Shown here: piece after piece, positions 26,579 through 36,258 of the stretch | Position numbering within the stretch: position 1 is the stretch's first letter | How the letters are laid out: the number at the start of each line of letters is the position of its first letter | NCBI RefSeq assembly: GCF_947489715.1 | Contig: NZ_CANLER010000004.1 | Location: forward strand, 124,001 to 188,000 | Source of the DNA: an uncultured Roseovarius sp. | GTDB lineage: Bacteria > Pseudomonadota > Alphaproteobacteria > Rhodobacterales > Rhodobacteraceae | Length of the DNA stretch: 64,000 nt | Reading direction: 5' to 3' | Notes under the pieces: generated by a model | Seen by the model: only the letters and a program-made list of their open reading frames with translations | Told to the model about the DNA's origin: nothing | The model's database searches: none | Made by a program: the position numbers and the translations under genes

Positions 26579-27142
26579 TCAGACACTCTCGTCTTCGATT
26601 TGCTCGTCGATGCTTTTGACACCGATCAGGTCCTGCACACCGGCATGATCGCCCTGGAAATAGCGCTTGATGGCGACCAGCCCCAGAAGCACGCCGGCGG
26701 CCACGAACAAAAGCCAGCCGATCAGCCACGGGATCTGCGGGATCGCCAGCGGCACCCGCATCGGCGTGATCGACCGCGAGCTGTGTTTCAGCGTGTCGCC
26801 AACCATGCCCCAGACGGTCGAGACCACGACCAGCGCGAAACCAATCAGCAGGACAAGGCCCAGCAGGTTGACCAGCGCATGCAGTTTACGGGGGATGGCG
26901 CCCATCAGGGCATCCACCCGGATATGCGCGCGTTCAAAAAGCGCATAGCTGAGCGCGAAGGCGGTGGCGACGCCGAAGGCATAGCCCGAGATTTCATCCG
27001 CTCCGCCCAGCGACACGTTGAAGATTTTTCGCAGGATGATTTCCAGCGTGACCAGAAAGGCCGAGAGGACAATGAGCGTTCCGCCTGCCCAGGTCAGCCA
27101 GAGGCTGAGTTTGCGGGTTCCGGTGAGTAGCGATTCAAGCAT
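26579..27142 (-). CDS. TRAP transporter small permease (DctQ family)
   Basis: A 187-residue protein with four membrane segments (about residues 15-37, 52-72, 89-113, 136-156), the layout of DctQ subunits. The segment EIILRKIFNVSLGGADEISGYAF is typical of the family. It partners DctM in the transporter. ATG 27142 is close to the start of the first helix. A 64-base gap with a hairpin separates it from the binding protein gene upstream. Confidence 0.9.
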   Translation of the reverse strand: MLESLLTGTRKLSLWLTWAGGTLIVLSAFLVTLEIILRKIFNVSLGGADEISGYAFGVATAFALSYALFERAHIRVDALMGAIPRKLHALVNLLGLVLLIGFALVVVSTVWGMVGDTLKHSSRSITPMRVPLAIPQIPWLIGWLLFVAAGVLLGLVAIKRYFQGDHAGVQDLIGVKSIDEQIEDESV

Positions 27143-27168
27143 GGTCTTGCGCCTTTCGGATGCAATAA

Positions 27169-27194
27169 GGGCGGCCGGTTCGTTCAGGCCGCCC
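27169..27194 (-). terminator. Hairpin between binding protein and small permease genes
   Basis: GGGCGGCC (27169-27176) pairs with GGCCGCCC (27187-27194) over 8 bp with a 10-base loop. On the minus strand it is followed by TTATTGC. Probably lets the binding protein be made in excess over the permeases, as is common in such operons; inference. Confidence 0.5.
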
Positions 27195-27206
27195 CGTTCT
27201 GTTGGT

Positions 27207-28250
27207 TCAGTTGGCGGTTGCGGTCAGGCCAAGGACCTTGCCGACCGTGTTGTTCCAGTTCTCGGCGCAGTCGGCACCGCAGCGTTCGGCCCAGCGGGAC
27301 AGCACCACGTCGGTCGCGATCTTGTCGCGCAGCGCAAGGTCGGCTTCGTTTGGTTCGACCAGCTTCATGCCGCCGGGTTCCCCGATGGCGCATTCGCCGC
27401 CGGTGATGCAGGAAATCGCGACCTCATCCTCGGTGGCGGTTTCGGCCCACATCCGCTCGGTCAGCGCGTCGATTTCGGTCTTGAACAGCGCCTGCTGATC
27501 GGCGGACATCGAATTCCACTTGTCCATGTTCATCGCGCCGAAGGCCAGACCCCAGCCGACGCGCAGCGTGTAGGCGTGGGTGGCGACCTGCTGCCAGTTG
27601 GCCGTGTAGGCCGACATCGTGCCGGTGATGCCGCAGTCGACGACGCCTTTTTCCAGGGCTGGGATCACCTCGGAAAACGCCACGGTCACCGATGTGCCGC
27701 CTGCGCCTTCGACGAAATCACCCAGCGTGGTGGCATAGACGCGAATCTTCTTGCCGTTCAGATCCTCGATCCCGTTTACCTCGGCATTGCACCAGAGCGT
27801 CTGGCTGGGAAAGGGGTAGAGCATCAGAAGCTTGGCGTTGTAGATCTCGGCAAAGGCCTTTTCCAGCGTCGGGAAATATGCGTCGGCCACCTTGCGTTGG
27901 GTGCCGATGTCTTGCGTGAGCGAGCTCAGGTCGGCCCCTTCGAAGATCGCGTTTTCGGCCGCCACGTAACCCGGCAGGCCAAAGGCGAAGTCAAACACGC
28001 CGTTCTTGACCAGGCGCATGATCTCGAACCCTTTCAGGCCCAGACCGGATTGCGACTGGATTTCACCCACGATCTGCCCGTCCGAGGCTTTGGCCAGACG
28101 TTCGTTGAAAAACGGCCCCTCGTGTTTCTGGTAATTCGTCAGGCTGGACCATGTGCCCACGGCCTTCAGAACCACCGGATTGTCGGCCATGGCAGCGCTG
28201 GCCATCAAGGCTAGGGCAGCGGTCGCGGTTATGATTCTCTTCATTGTCAT
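27207..28250 (-). CDS. TRAP transporter substrate-binding protein (DctP family)
   Basis: A 347-residue periplasmic solute receptor. The signal peptide is MTMKRIITATAALALMASAA with cleavage after AMA. Family features include VVLKAVGTWSSLTNYQKHEGPFFNERL, and the carboxylate-binding region KIRVYATTLGDFVEGAGGTSVTVAFSEVIPALEKGVVDCGITG, where the Arg binds the substrate carboxylate in DctP proteins. Ends with a Cys-containing tail. ATG 28250 overlaps the stop of the cyclase-family gene (ATGA) and has AAGGGAGA upstream. The substrate is unknown; the neighbourhood suggests 5-oxoproline, D-glutamate or a relative. Confidence 0.92.
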   Translation of the reverse strand: MTMKRIITATAALALMASAAMADNPVVLKAVGTWSSLTNYQKHEGPFFNERLAKASDGQIVGEIQSQSGLGLKGFEIMRLVKNGVFDFAFGLPGYVAAENAIFEGADLSSLTQDIGTQRKVADAYFPTLEKAFAEIYNAKLLMLYPFPSQTLWCNAEVNGIEDLNGKKIRVYATTLGDFVEGAGGTSVTVAFSEVIPALEKGVVDCGITGTMSAYTANWQQVATHAYTLRVGWGLAFGAMNMDKWNSMSADQQALFKTEIDALTERMWAETATEDEVAISCITGGECAIGEPGGMKLVEPNEADLALRDKIATDVVLSRWAERCGADCAENWNNTVGKVLGLTATAN

Positions 28251-29080
28251 TCTCCCTTGAAGATAGTGTTGTTTTGATAGTTCGGAATTTCGGCAAACTC
28301 GCTGACATCTGTGATCAGCATGGCGCCGGGTTTATGGGTGATGCAGATTGGCAGCCCGGCGTTTTCGATGGCCACCTGTGGTGTCACCCCGCAGGCCCAG
28401 AAAACCGGGACGTGACCGTCTTGGATCGGCGCCGGATCGCCCCAGTCCGGGCGGCTCAGGTCGTCAATGCCGATCTCTGCGGGATCGCCCCAATGCACCG
28501 GCGCGCCATGGGCCAGCGGATATTTCCGCGAAATCTCGGCCGCCTGCGTCACCCGTTCCTCGGGGACCATGCGCATGCTCACCACCATCTTGCCGGAAAA
28601 CGGGCCCGCGGGCACCGTATCAATGCCAGACCGGAACATTGGCACGGTCGTGTTGTTGTCGATATGCCAAAGCCGGATGCCGGCCTGCTGCAACGCGTTC
28701 TCGAACGTGAAGGAACAACCCAGGGCGAAGGCCACGAAATCGTCCCGCCAGAACTCGGTGATGTCCGTCACCGTGGCGTCAAGCCTGCCATCGCGGTAGA
28801 TATTGTAAAGCGGCACATCGGTGCGGATGTCGATATCTTCACCCAGCGTGAACATCATCGGGTTGCCGGTATCCGACACGCCGCTTAACGGGCAGGGTTT
28901 GGGATTGCGCTGACAAAAGCGCATGAAATCGAGCGCATGCGACGTCGGCATGATTGCCAGATTGGCCTGCAGCATCCCCGCGCCCAGGCCAGCGGTGTGC
29001 GAGCTATAGCACCCGTTGCGGATCGCATCGCGAACCGCGGCAACCGAACGGCCCTTTAGTGTTTCATATGTGGTGGTCAA
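28247..29080 (-). CDS. D-glutamate cyclase family protein (DUF1445, putative hydro-lyase)
   Basis: About 277 residues from a TTG start at 29080, chosen because GGGAGAG lies 7 bases upstream and the N-terminus LTTTYETLKGRSVAAVRDAIRNG fits the family. Segments seen are GLGAGMLQANLAIMP, FMRFCQRNPKPCPL, SGVSDTGNPMMFT, VTDITEFWRDDFVAFALGCSFTFENAL, PITHKPGAM-like ICITHKPGAM. The family covers mammalian D-glutamate cyclase (D-glutamate to 5-oxo-D-proline) and Bacillus YcsI, which lies beside kipI/kipA/ycsF. Its place in front of the TRAP and pxp genes supports a role in 5-oxoproline or D-glutamate use. The exact reaction here is unproven; annotation tools often call it a putative hydro-lyase. Confidence 0.85.
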   Translation of the reverse strand: MTTTYETLKGRSVAAVRDAIRNGCYSSHTAGLGAGMLQANLAIMPTSHALDFMRFCQRNPKPCPLSGVSDTGNPMMFTLGEDIDIRTDVPLYNIYRDGRLDATVTDITEFWRDDFVAFALGCSFTFENALQQAGIRLWHIDNNTTVPMFRSGIDTVPAGPFSGKMVVSMRMVPEERVTQAAEISRKYPLAHGAPVHWGDPAEIGIDDLSRPDWGDPAPIQDGHVPVFWACGVTPQVAIENAGLPICITHKPGAMLITDVSEFAEIPNYQNNTIFKGE

Positions 29081-29155
29081 TGCAGTCTCTCCCTGTGACA
29101 GGAGATTGACGGAAGCTATATATAAAATCAAATCGAAAGAATTTGGTAATTCCGA

Positions 29156-30055
29156 TCAGATATTTTTATCGCCTTCATAATCAACGGCAACATCCCGGGC
29201 AATCTTTGCCGCAGTTTCAACCATATGGCTTTTGGGATCACCCAGATACGAGGCCGAGAAACTCAGCGGGTTTGGGGCCCAGCCGGGGTCGAATTCGCGG
29301 ATCGTACCTGCATCGACATAGCTCTGGCCAAGCGCGCGGGGCAGGGCGGCCACGCCCAGATTGGCCTCGACCAGCCGGAAACAGGCCGACAGGGACGAAG
29401 ACGGGAACAGTGAAAACCCCGGGCCGACTCGCTCGTAAAGCATGTCCTTCAACTCACGATAGGGTCTGGTATTGCGCGCGTAGGTCAGGACCGGGCGGGT
29501 CAGGTAGGCGTTGCCATCGGCGGCCTCGGGCGTGTCAGCGGCGATGTACCAGGCCAGCTCAAACCCCGGCAGGTCGATATTCTCGACCGAATATTCCGAT
29601 ACCGGCCCCAGCAGGATTGCCAGATCTATTTCGCGGTTAAGCAGCCCGGTGCGCAGATTGGTCGAGATGTCGACGTTGAATTCGATCTCGAGCTTTGGAT
29701 AGACGCCGTGCAGACGCGAGATGAATTCCGGCAGCCAGCACTGCGCGATTGTCTCGGACACGCCTAGCCGCAGATGACCTTCGATACCGTCGGGGTCGAT
29801 CACCTCTTTCTGAACCAGATCGGCCAGATGTTCGAATTGTTCGGCATAGCCCAGCAACCGCTCGCCGCGTTTCGTCAGCCTCATCCCTGAAACACTGCGA
29901 TCGAACAACTCACAATCTAGCGTTTCCTCAAGATTCTTAATCCGCGCCGACACCGCAGGCTGGGTGACGTTCAGCGCATAGGACGCCTTGCGTACACCGC
30001 CCAGGCGGACAACGGACAGAAAGGTTCTGAGATGTTCAAAGTTGATCTTGGTCAT
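29156..30055 (-). CDS. LysR-type regulator, probable controller of the pxp/TRAP operon
   Basis: A 299-residue LysR protein from ATG 30055 (MTKINFEHLRTFLSVVRLGG); sequence upstream to 30157 is not family-like. The N-terminal winged helix contains GVRKASYALNVTQPAVSARIKNLEETLDCELFDRS, and an effector-binding domain follows (GHLRLGVSETIAQCW...). It is upstream of the cyclase gene in the same direction, separated by 75 bases, so it may be cotranscribed or have an independent promoter. Its place suggests it senses a substrate or intermediate of the pathway, which is inference. Confidence 0.85.
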   Translation of the reverse strand: MTKINFEHLRTFLSVVRLGGVRKASYALNVTQPAVSARIKNLEETLDCELFDRSVSGMRLTKRGERLLGYAEQFEHLADLVQKEVIDPDGIEGHLRLGVSETIAQCWLPEFISRLHGVYPKLEIEFNVDISTNLRTGLLNREIDLAILLGPVSEYSVENIDLPGFELAWYIAADTPEAADGNAYLTRPVLTYARNTRPYRELKDMLYERVGPGFSLFPSSSLSACFRLVEANLGVAALPRALGQSYVDAGTIREFDPGWAPNPLSFSASYLGDPKSHMVETAAKIARDVAVDYEGDKNI

Positions 30056-30115
30056 CTGGCTTTGCAATGGGTGTTCAGGCGACCACTTAATCAGCAATAG
30101 GCATCCTTGTGCACG

Positions 30116-30145
30116 AAAAAAGGCGCGGCTGTCGCCAGCCGCGCC
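30116..30145 (-). terminator. Rho-independent terminator of katG
   Basis: Perfect 10-bp stem GGCGCGGCTG (30122-30131) with CAGCCGCGCC (30136-30145) and a 4-base loop. On the minus strand a run of six T (complement of 30116-30121) follows, 21 bases past the katG stop. Confidence 0.92.
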
Positions 30146-30166
30146 AGAATTGTGCATGTGCCGAGA

Positions 30167-32571
<2,405 letters not shown>

Positions 32572-33483
32572 ATGACAAATCTTACCATCCGGCAGCTCAG
32601 ATATTTTGAGGCGCTTGCCAGCCACGGGCATTTCGGGCGGGCGGCGGAGGCTTGTTCTGTTACCCAGCCTGCCTTGTCCGTTCAGATCAAGGAGTTGGAG
32701 GAGGAACTGGGTACGAAACTCTTTGAACGTGGGGCGCGGCAGGTGCGTCTTACGGGCTTTGGTGAGGAATTTGCCCTGCGTGTTCAGGACATTCTGCGCC
32801 GCGTGGACGAGTTGGGCGATCTGGCGCGGGCGTCGACGGAAAAGATGGTGGGGCGGTTGCGGCTGGGCGTGATCCCGACCATCGCGCCTTACCTTTTGCC
32901 GCGCATCATCGCCAATCTGGGGCACAGCCATCACGGGCTGGATGTACATATCCGCGAAACGCTGACGCCGCGGCTGGTGCAGGAACTGTCCGAGGGGCGG
33001 CTGGATGCGGCCATTGTCGCCCTGCCAGTGTCGGAACCTGCCTTTACCGAGGTGGCAATTTTCACGGAAAAAATGGTGCTGGTCCGATCCGACGCGGACG
33101 CGGGCAAGCCGGTGCCGAACAAGGAAGAACTAAGGGAAATGCGCCTGCTTTTGCTGGAGGAGGGGCACTGTTTCCGGGATCAGGCGCTGTCTTTCTGCAA
33201 CATCCCCTCGTCACTGCCACAGGAAGGCCTGGATGGCAGTTCGCTGTCGACGCTGGTGCAGATGGTCGGGGCCGGGATCGGCGTTACGCTGATCCCGGAA
33301 ATGGCAGTGCCGGTCGAAACCCGCTCGGCCTCGGTCTGTGTCGGGCATTTCAAAAACCCGCAACCCACAAGGACGGTTGGCATGGTCTGGCGCAAGACCA
33401 ATCCGCTGGCGGATCATCTGCATCAGATCGCGGCGGTGGTGCGACAATCAACCGATGAATTGCGCGCCGATGAAGGCGTCTGA
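32572..33483 (+). CDS. oxyR: Hydrogen peroxide-inducible activator OxyR
   Basis: A 303-residue LysR-family peroxide sensor. The N-terminal helix-turn-helix is HFGRAAEACSVTQPALSVQIKELEEELGTKLFERG, and the two redox cysteines are Cys200 and Cys209 (EEGHCFRDQALSFC), one residue off the E. coli Cys199 and Cys208. Oxidation forms a disulfide that turns on target genes. Divergent katG is the likely target. ATG 32572 is the first start in frame. Confidence 0.95.
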   Translation: MTNLTIRQLRYFEALASHGHFGRAAEACSVTQPALSVQIKELEEELGTKLFERGARQVRLTGFGEEFALRVQDILRRVDELGDLARASTEKMVGRLRLGVIPTIAPYLLPRIIANLGHSHHGLDVHIRETLTPRLVQELSEGRLDAAIVALPVSEPAFTEVAIFTEKMVLVRSDADAGKPVPNKEELREMRLLLLEEGHCFRDQALSFCNIPSSLPQEGLDGSSLSTLVQMVGAGIGVTLIPEMAVPVETRSASVCVGHFKNPQPTRTVGMVWRKTNPLADHLHQIAAVVRQSTDELRADEGV

Positions 33484-33581
33484 TACCGCCTGAATCTGGC
33501 GTCACGCGGGGCGAATAACCCTCGGATCGGGCCAGAGGGCTGAGAATCAGGTTAATGTGCTGAAAACGTTGGAAAACCCCT

Positions 33582-33625
33582 GTCGGTATAACGTCGGTAT
33601 TTTGTCTGTATTACGTCGGTGCGAT
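33582..33625. repeat. Four tandem 11-base units upstream of hxlR region
   Basis: Four units follow head to tail with an 11-base period: GTCGGTATAAC, GTCGGTATTTT, GTCTGTATTAC, GTCGGTGCGAT (33582-33592, 33593-33603, 33604-33614, 33615-33625). They lie in the 255-base gap between oxyR and the HxlR gene, which are convergent. A period of 11 bases places each unit on the same DNA face, as in iterons or operator arrays. No protein can be assigned. Confidence 0.7.
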
Positions 33626-33738
33626 TTACCGCAATGGGCGGGGTTAACAGGGCGAACGGCCAAACGGTGTTTATGTCATCCGAAATCCACACCGGGTTGA
33701 CCGCATTACCCGAATACCTGCCCTGAGAAATCCCGATC

Positions 33739-34089
33739 CTACGGCGCGCGCAGGGCTTTCAGTTTATGCCCGACCTCGACTACGGCTTCGAGCGCCGGAA
33801 TCAGCTCTGCCCCCAGCGGGGTCAGCTGATATTCAACCGAGGGTGGCGTGGTGGGCATCACGGTGCGCAAGATCACACCGCGGTCCTCCAACTCTCGCAA
33901 TCGCGTTGACAACACCTTGGACGTGACCGGGGGGATGTCCGATTTCAACTCGCTGAACCGGCGCGGCCCGGCGCGCAGACACCAGATCACATTCGGCGCC
34001 CATGCGCCCGCGATCACTGACATGCATTCGGTCAGCATACAGGGTTCGGGCGGTTTCGGGCTGGCGTTCTTGCGCATCTTGAGGGGCAT
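33739..34089 (-). CDS. HxlR-family transcriptional regulator
   Basis: A 116-residue winged-helix regulator. Family pattern: VIAGAWAPNVIWCLRAGPRRFSELKSDIPPVTSKVLSTRLRELEDRGVI, then PPSVEYQLTPLGAEL. Two cysteines near the N-terminus (PEPCMLTEC) may act as redox or electrophile sensors, as in related HxlR proteins. It is divergent from the GST gene cassette (118 bases apart), which is the likely target. The start ATG 34089 has no strong ribosome site. Confidence 0.88.
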   Translation of the reverse strand: MPLKMRKNASPKPPEPCMLTECMSVIAGAWAPNVIWCLRAGPRRFSELKSDIPPVTSKVLSTRLRELEDRGVILRTVMPTTPPSVEYQLTPLGAELIPALEAVVEVGHKLKALRAP

Positions 34090-34207
34090 GGCGGGATACC
34101 TGGTTACCGTGAAGAAAGTCGAAAGTTTGGTATCTTATAGAAACTAACTTGTCAAAGGATGCTTTGAGGCGCAGGTAAACCACTGTCACAAGAAAAGGAG
34201 ACCTGAC

Positions 34208-34822
34208 ATGCAACTCTTTTACAAACCCGGCGCCTGTTCGATGGCCGCCCATATCATTCTGAACGAGGCCGGTGCCGAGCACAGGCTGGAAAAGGTCGAT
34301 ACCGACAAAGGCGTGACCGAGACCGGCCTGACTTACCGGGACGTGAACCCGCGCGGCTACGTGCCTGCGCTGCGATTGGATGATGGCGATGTCATCACGG
34401 AAAACGCCGCCGTGCTGCAATTTCTGGGGGATCGGTTTGCCGATCTAGCGCTGGTGCCGGTCGCGGGGACGATTGACCGGGTGCGGCTTCAGGAAGTGCT
34501 GAGCTTTCTGTCATCAGAGCTTCATATCGCCTTTGGCCCTTTCTTTTCGGGGGGCGAGATGCCCGAGGAGAAGAAACAGGCCACGACCGACCGTCTGACC
34601 CGCAAGATCGCGCAGTTTGACGGGATGATGCCGGATGACGCGCCCTTTGTTCTGGGTGACAGGTTTAGCGTGGCCGACGCCTATGCCTTCGTAATCCTGA
34701 ACTGGAGCAATTTCATCGGCCTGCCGCTGTCGCCCTGGCCCAAGCTTGAGGCCTATATGGCGCGCATTGCCGCCCGTCCGGCGGTGCAACAAACCCTGCA
34801 GCAGGAAGGGCTGGCAGCATGA
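34208..34822 (+). CDS. Glutathione S-transferase family protein
   Basis: A 204-residue glutathione transferase of beta-class type: N-terminal thioredoxin-like domain MQLFYKPGACSMAAHIIL with Cys10 at the active site, then a VITENAAVLQFLGDRF segment that binds glutathione, and a helical C-terminal domain. It conjugates glutathione to electrophiles. AAAAGGAGAC lies before ATG 34208. The start of the next gene overlaps its stop (ATGA). Same-strand cassette divergent from an HxlR regulator suggests induction by reactive chemicals. Confidence 0.9.
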   Translation: MQLFYKPGACSMAAHIILNEAGAEHRLEKVDTDKGVTETGLTYRDVNPRGYVPALRLDDGDVITENAAVLQFLGDRFADLALVPVAGTIDRVRLQEVLSFLSSELHIAFGPFFSGGEMPEEKKQATTDRLTRKIAQFDGMMPDDAPFVLGDRFSVADAYAFVILNWSNFIGLPLSPWPKLEAYMARIAARPAVQQTLQQEGLAA

Positions 34823-35199
34823 CGGACCCGTTCGCCGACATCCAGGGCGTGTTGAAAACCTATTTCGACGCGCTTTACAGCTGCGACATCGGGCTTCTGG
34901 AGCAGATATTCCACTCGCGCGCCGTCTACGCCACCGCCGATGAAAGCCCGGCGCTGATCCGGTCGATGGCGGAATATTTCCCGGTGGTTGCCAAGCGCAC
35001 CTCGCCCGCGTCGCAGAACGCGCCGCGCCGGGACGTGATCGAAAGCATTGACCTAGCGGGTGCCAACACCGCGATGGCGCGGGTGCGCTGTACCATCAAC
35101 GCCCATGATTTCGTCGATTTCCTGACCCTGATCCGCGAGGACGGGCACTGGCGGATCATGTCCAAGATCTTTGCGATGCGCCCGGCGCAGGAGGGATGA
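34819..35199 (+). CDS. NTF2-like (SnoaL/lumazine-binding-like) small protein
   Basis: A 126-residue protein with the alpha-beta cone pattern of the NTF2 superfamily (IQGVLKTYFDALYSCDIGLLEQIFHSRAVY at the start, then FVDFLTLIREDGHWRIMSKIF at the end). Annotated relatives are called nuclear transport factor 2 family or putative lumazine-binding. The fold binds small hydrophobic molecules and the enzyme class varies, so no reaction is assigned. It overlaps the GST stop and is followed 4 bases later by the tautomerase gene. Confidence 0.8.
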   Translation: MTDPFADIQGVLKTYFDALYSCDIGLLEQIFHSRAVYATADESPALIRSMAEYFPVVAKRTSPASQNAPRRDVIESIDLAGANTAMARVRCTINAHDFVDFLTLIREDGHWRIMSKIFAMRPAQEG

Positions 35200-35203
35200 G
35201 AGA

Positions 35204-35416
35204 ATGCCTTATGTGAATATTCAAGTGACCCGCGAGGGTGTCACACCTGCGCAAAAGGCGCAGTTGATCAAAGGGGCCACCGATCTGCTGGTCGAGGTCT
35301 TGCAGAAAACCCCAGCCACGACATTTGTGGTGATCGAAGAGGTCGAGATGGAAAACTGGGGTGTTGGCGGCCTGCCTGTCGCCGACTACCGGCGCACGCA
35401 GACGGCAGGGTCGTGA
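35204..35416 (+). CDS. 4-oxalocrotonate tautomerase family enzyme
   Basis: A 70-residue tautomerase from ATG 35204; the family requires an N-terminal proline after Met processing and here the sequence starts MPYVNIQVTREG, with Pro at position 2. Conserved TTFVVIEEVEMENWGVGG is typical of the bacterial 4-oxalocrotonate tautomerase-like group. It interconverts enol and keto forms of organic acids or aromatic breakdown products. Upstream frame back to 35171 is rejected because it would hide Pro2. Confidence 0.9.
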   Translation: MPYVNIQVTREGVTPAQKAQLIKGATDLLVEVLQKTPATTFVVIEEVEMENWGVGGLPVADYRRTQTAGS

Positions 35417-35853
35417 TCCCGTCCGGCGGGGTCGCGGCTGCTGCGATGGTTCTGGCCGGGGTTGGCATCCCGGTCATGGCCATGCTGAACGGGGCCTTTG
35501 GTGGCAGGTTCGGTCCAGCATCGGCGGCAATAGCGACATTTGCCATGGCCCTTCTATGCGCGGTGGTCACGGCCGTGGCGCAAGGCGATCAACCGGTACG
35601 GGCCGTCGCCGCCGCGCCTTGGTACATGGTGTTGCCCGGCGTGATCGTGGCCTATTACATGCTGTCGATCACCACATTGGGTCCGGTGATCGGGCTGGGT
35701 ACGGCGGTCATCCTGGTGGTGCTGGGGCAGGTGTTGAGCGCCGTCATACTGGATCATCTGGGGCTGTTCGGGATGCCGCAGGTGCCGATTACCCTGGCGC
35801 GTCTTGCCGGGATCGTGCTGATCGTCATCGGTGTGGCACTGGCGCGGGGTTAG
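35413..35853 (+). CDS. YdcZ-type (DUF606) membrane transporter-like protein
   Basis: A 146-residue integral membrane protein with five hydrophobic segments, in the DUF606 (YdcZ) branch of the drug/metabolite transporter superfamily; VGIPVMAMLNGAFGGRFGP and YYMLSITTLGPVIGLGTAVILVVLGQ are typical. GTG at 35413 overlaps the tautomerase stop (GTGA). It may export products or substrates handled by the cassette. Single-domain length suggests it acts as a dimer; inference. Confidence 0.85.
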   Translation: MIPSGGVAAAAMVLAGVGIPVMAMLNGAFGGRFGPASAAIATFAMALLCAVVTAVAQGDQPVRAVAAAPWYMVLPGVIVAYYMLSITTLGPVIGLGTAVILVVLGQVLSAVILDHLGLFGMPQVPITLARLAGIVLIVIGVALARG

Positions 35854-35882
35854 GTCGGTCCCATCCCCCCTGGAAATGACAA

Positions 35883-35907
35883 ACCCCCGTGGCTGGGCCT
35901 CGGGGGT
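35883..35907 (-). terminator. Terminator between YdcZ-type gene and rpsU
   Basis: ACCCCCG-T-GGC (35883-35893) pairs with GCC-T-CGGGGGT (35897-35907) with one mismatch and a 3-base loop. On the minus strand it is followed by TTTGTCATTT, suited to ending rpsU; it may also work for the plus-strand gene. Confidence 0.65.
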
Positions 35908-35945
35908 CATCAAATTTTAAGTGCTGATCAAGCTGCGAAAGATGC

Positions 35946-36152
35946 TTAAAGCATCCCTTCGCGCTGGGCTTTCTTCCGCGCCAGTTTACGGGCACGGCGG
36001 ATCGCTTCAGCTTTCTCGCGCGCTTTTTTCTCGGACGGTTTCTCGAAATGTTGCTTGAGCTTCATTTCACGGAACACGCCTTCGCGCTGCAGCTTTTTCT
36101 TCAGGGCACGAAGCGCCTGATCGACATTGTTGTCGCGAACACTAACCTGCAT
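35946..36152 (-). CDS. rpsU: 30S ribosomal protein S21
   Basis: A 68-residue basic protein with the usual S21 start [31 protein letters not shown] and an Arg/Lys-rich tail. It is typical in length for alphaproteobacteria. In many Rhodobacteraceae rpsU lies near COQ9, as here (1.4 kb away on the opposite strand). AGGAAGGTGG on the minus strand provides a strong ribosome site. Confidence 0.96.
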   Translation of the reverse strand: MQVSVRDNNVDQALRALKKKLQREGVFREMKLKQHFEKPSEKKAREKAEAIRRARKLARKKAQREGML

Positions 36153-36258
36153 GTGGTGTCACCACCTTCCTAAGTTAAAGTTGCAAGAGATTGCAGGAAG
36201 TGGCCGTATAGCAAAGCAGTCTTGCCTTGTCTACTACCCGCAGTCAAAACTGCGGCGC

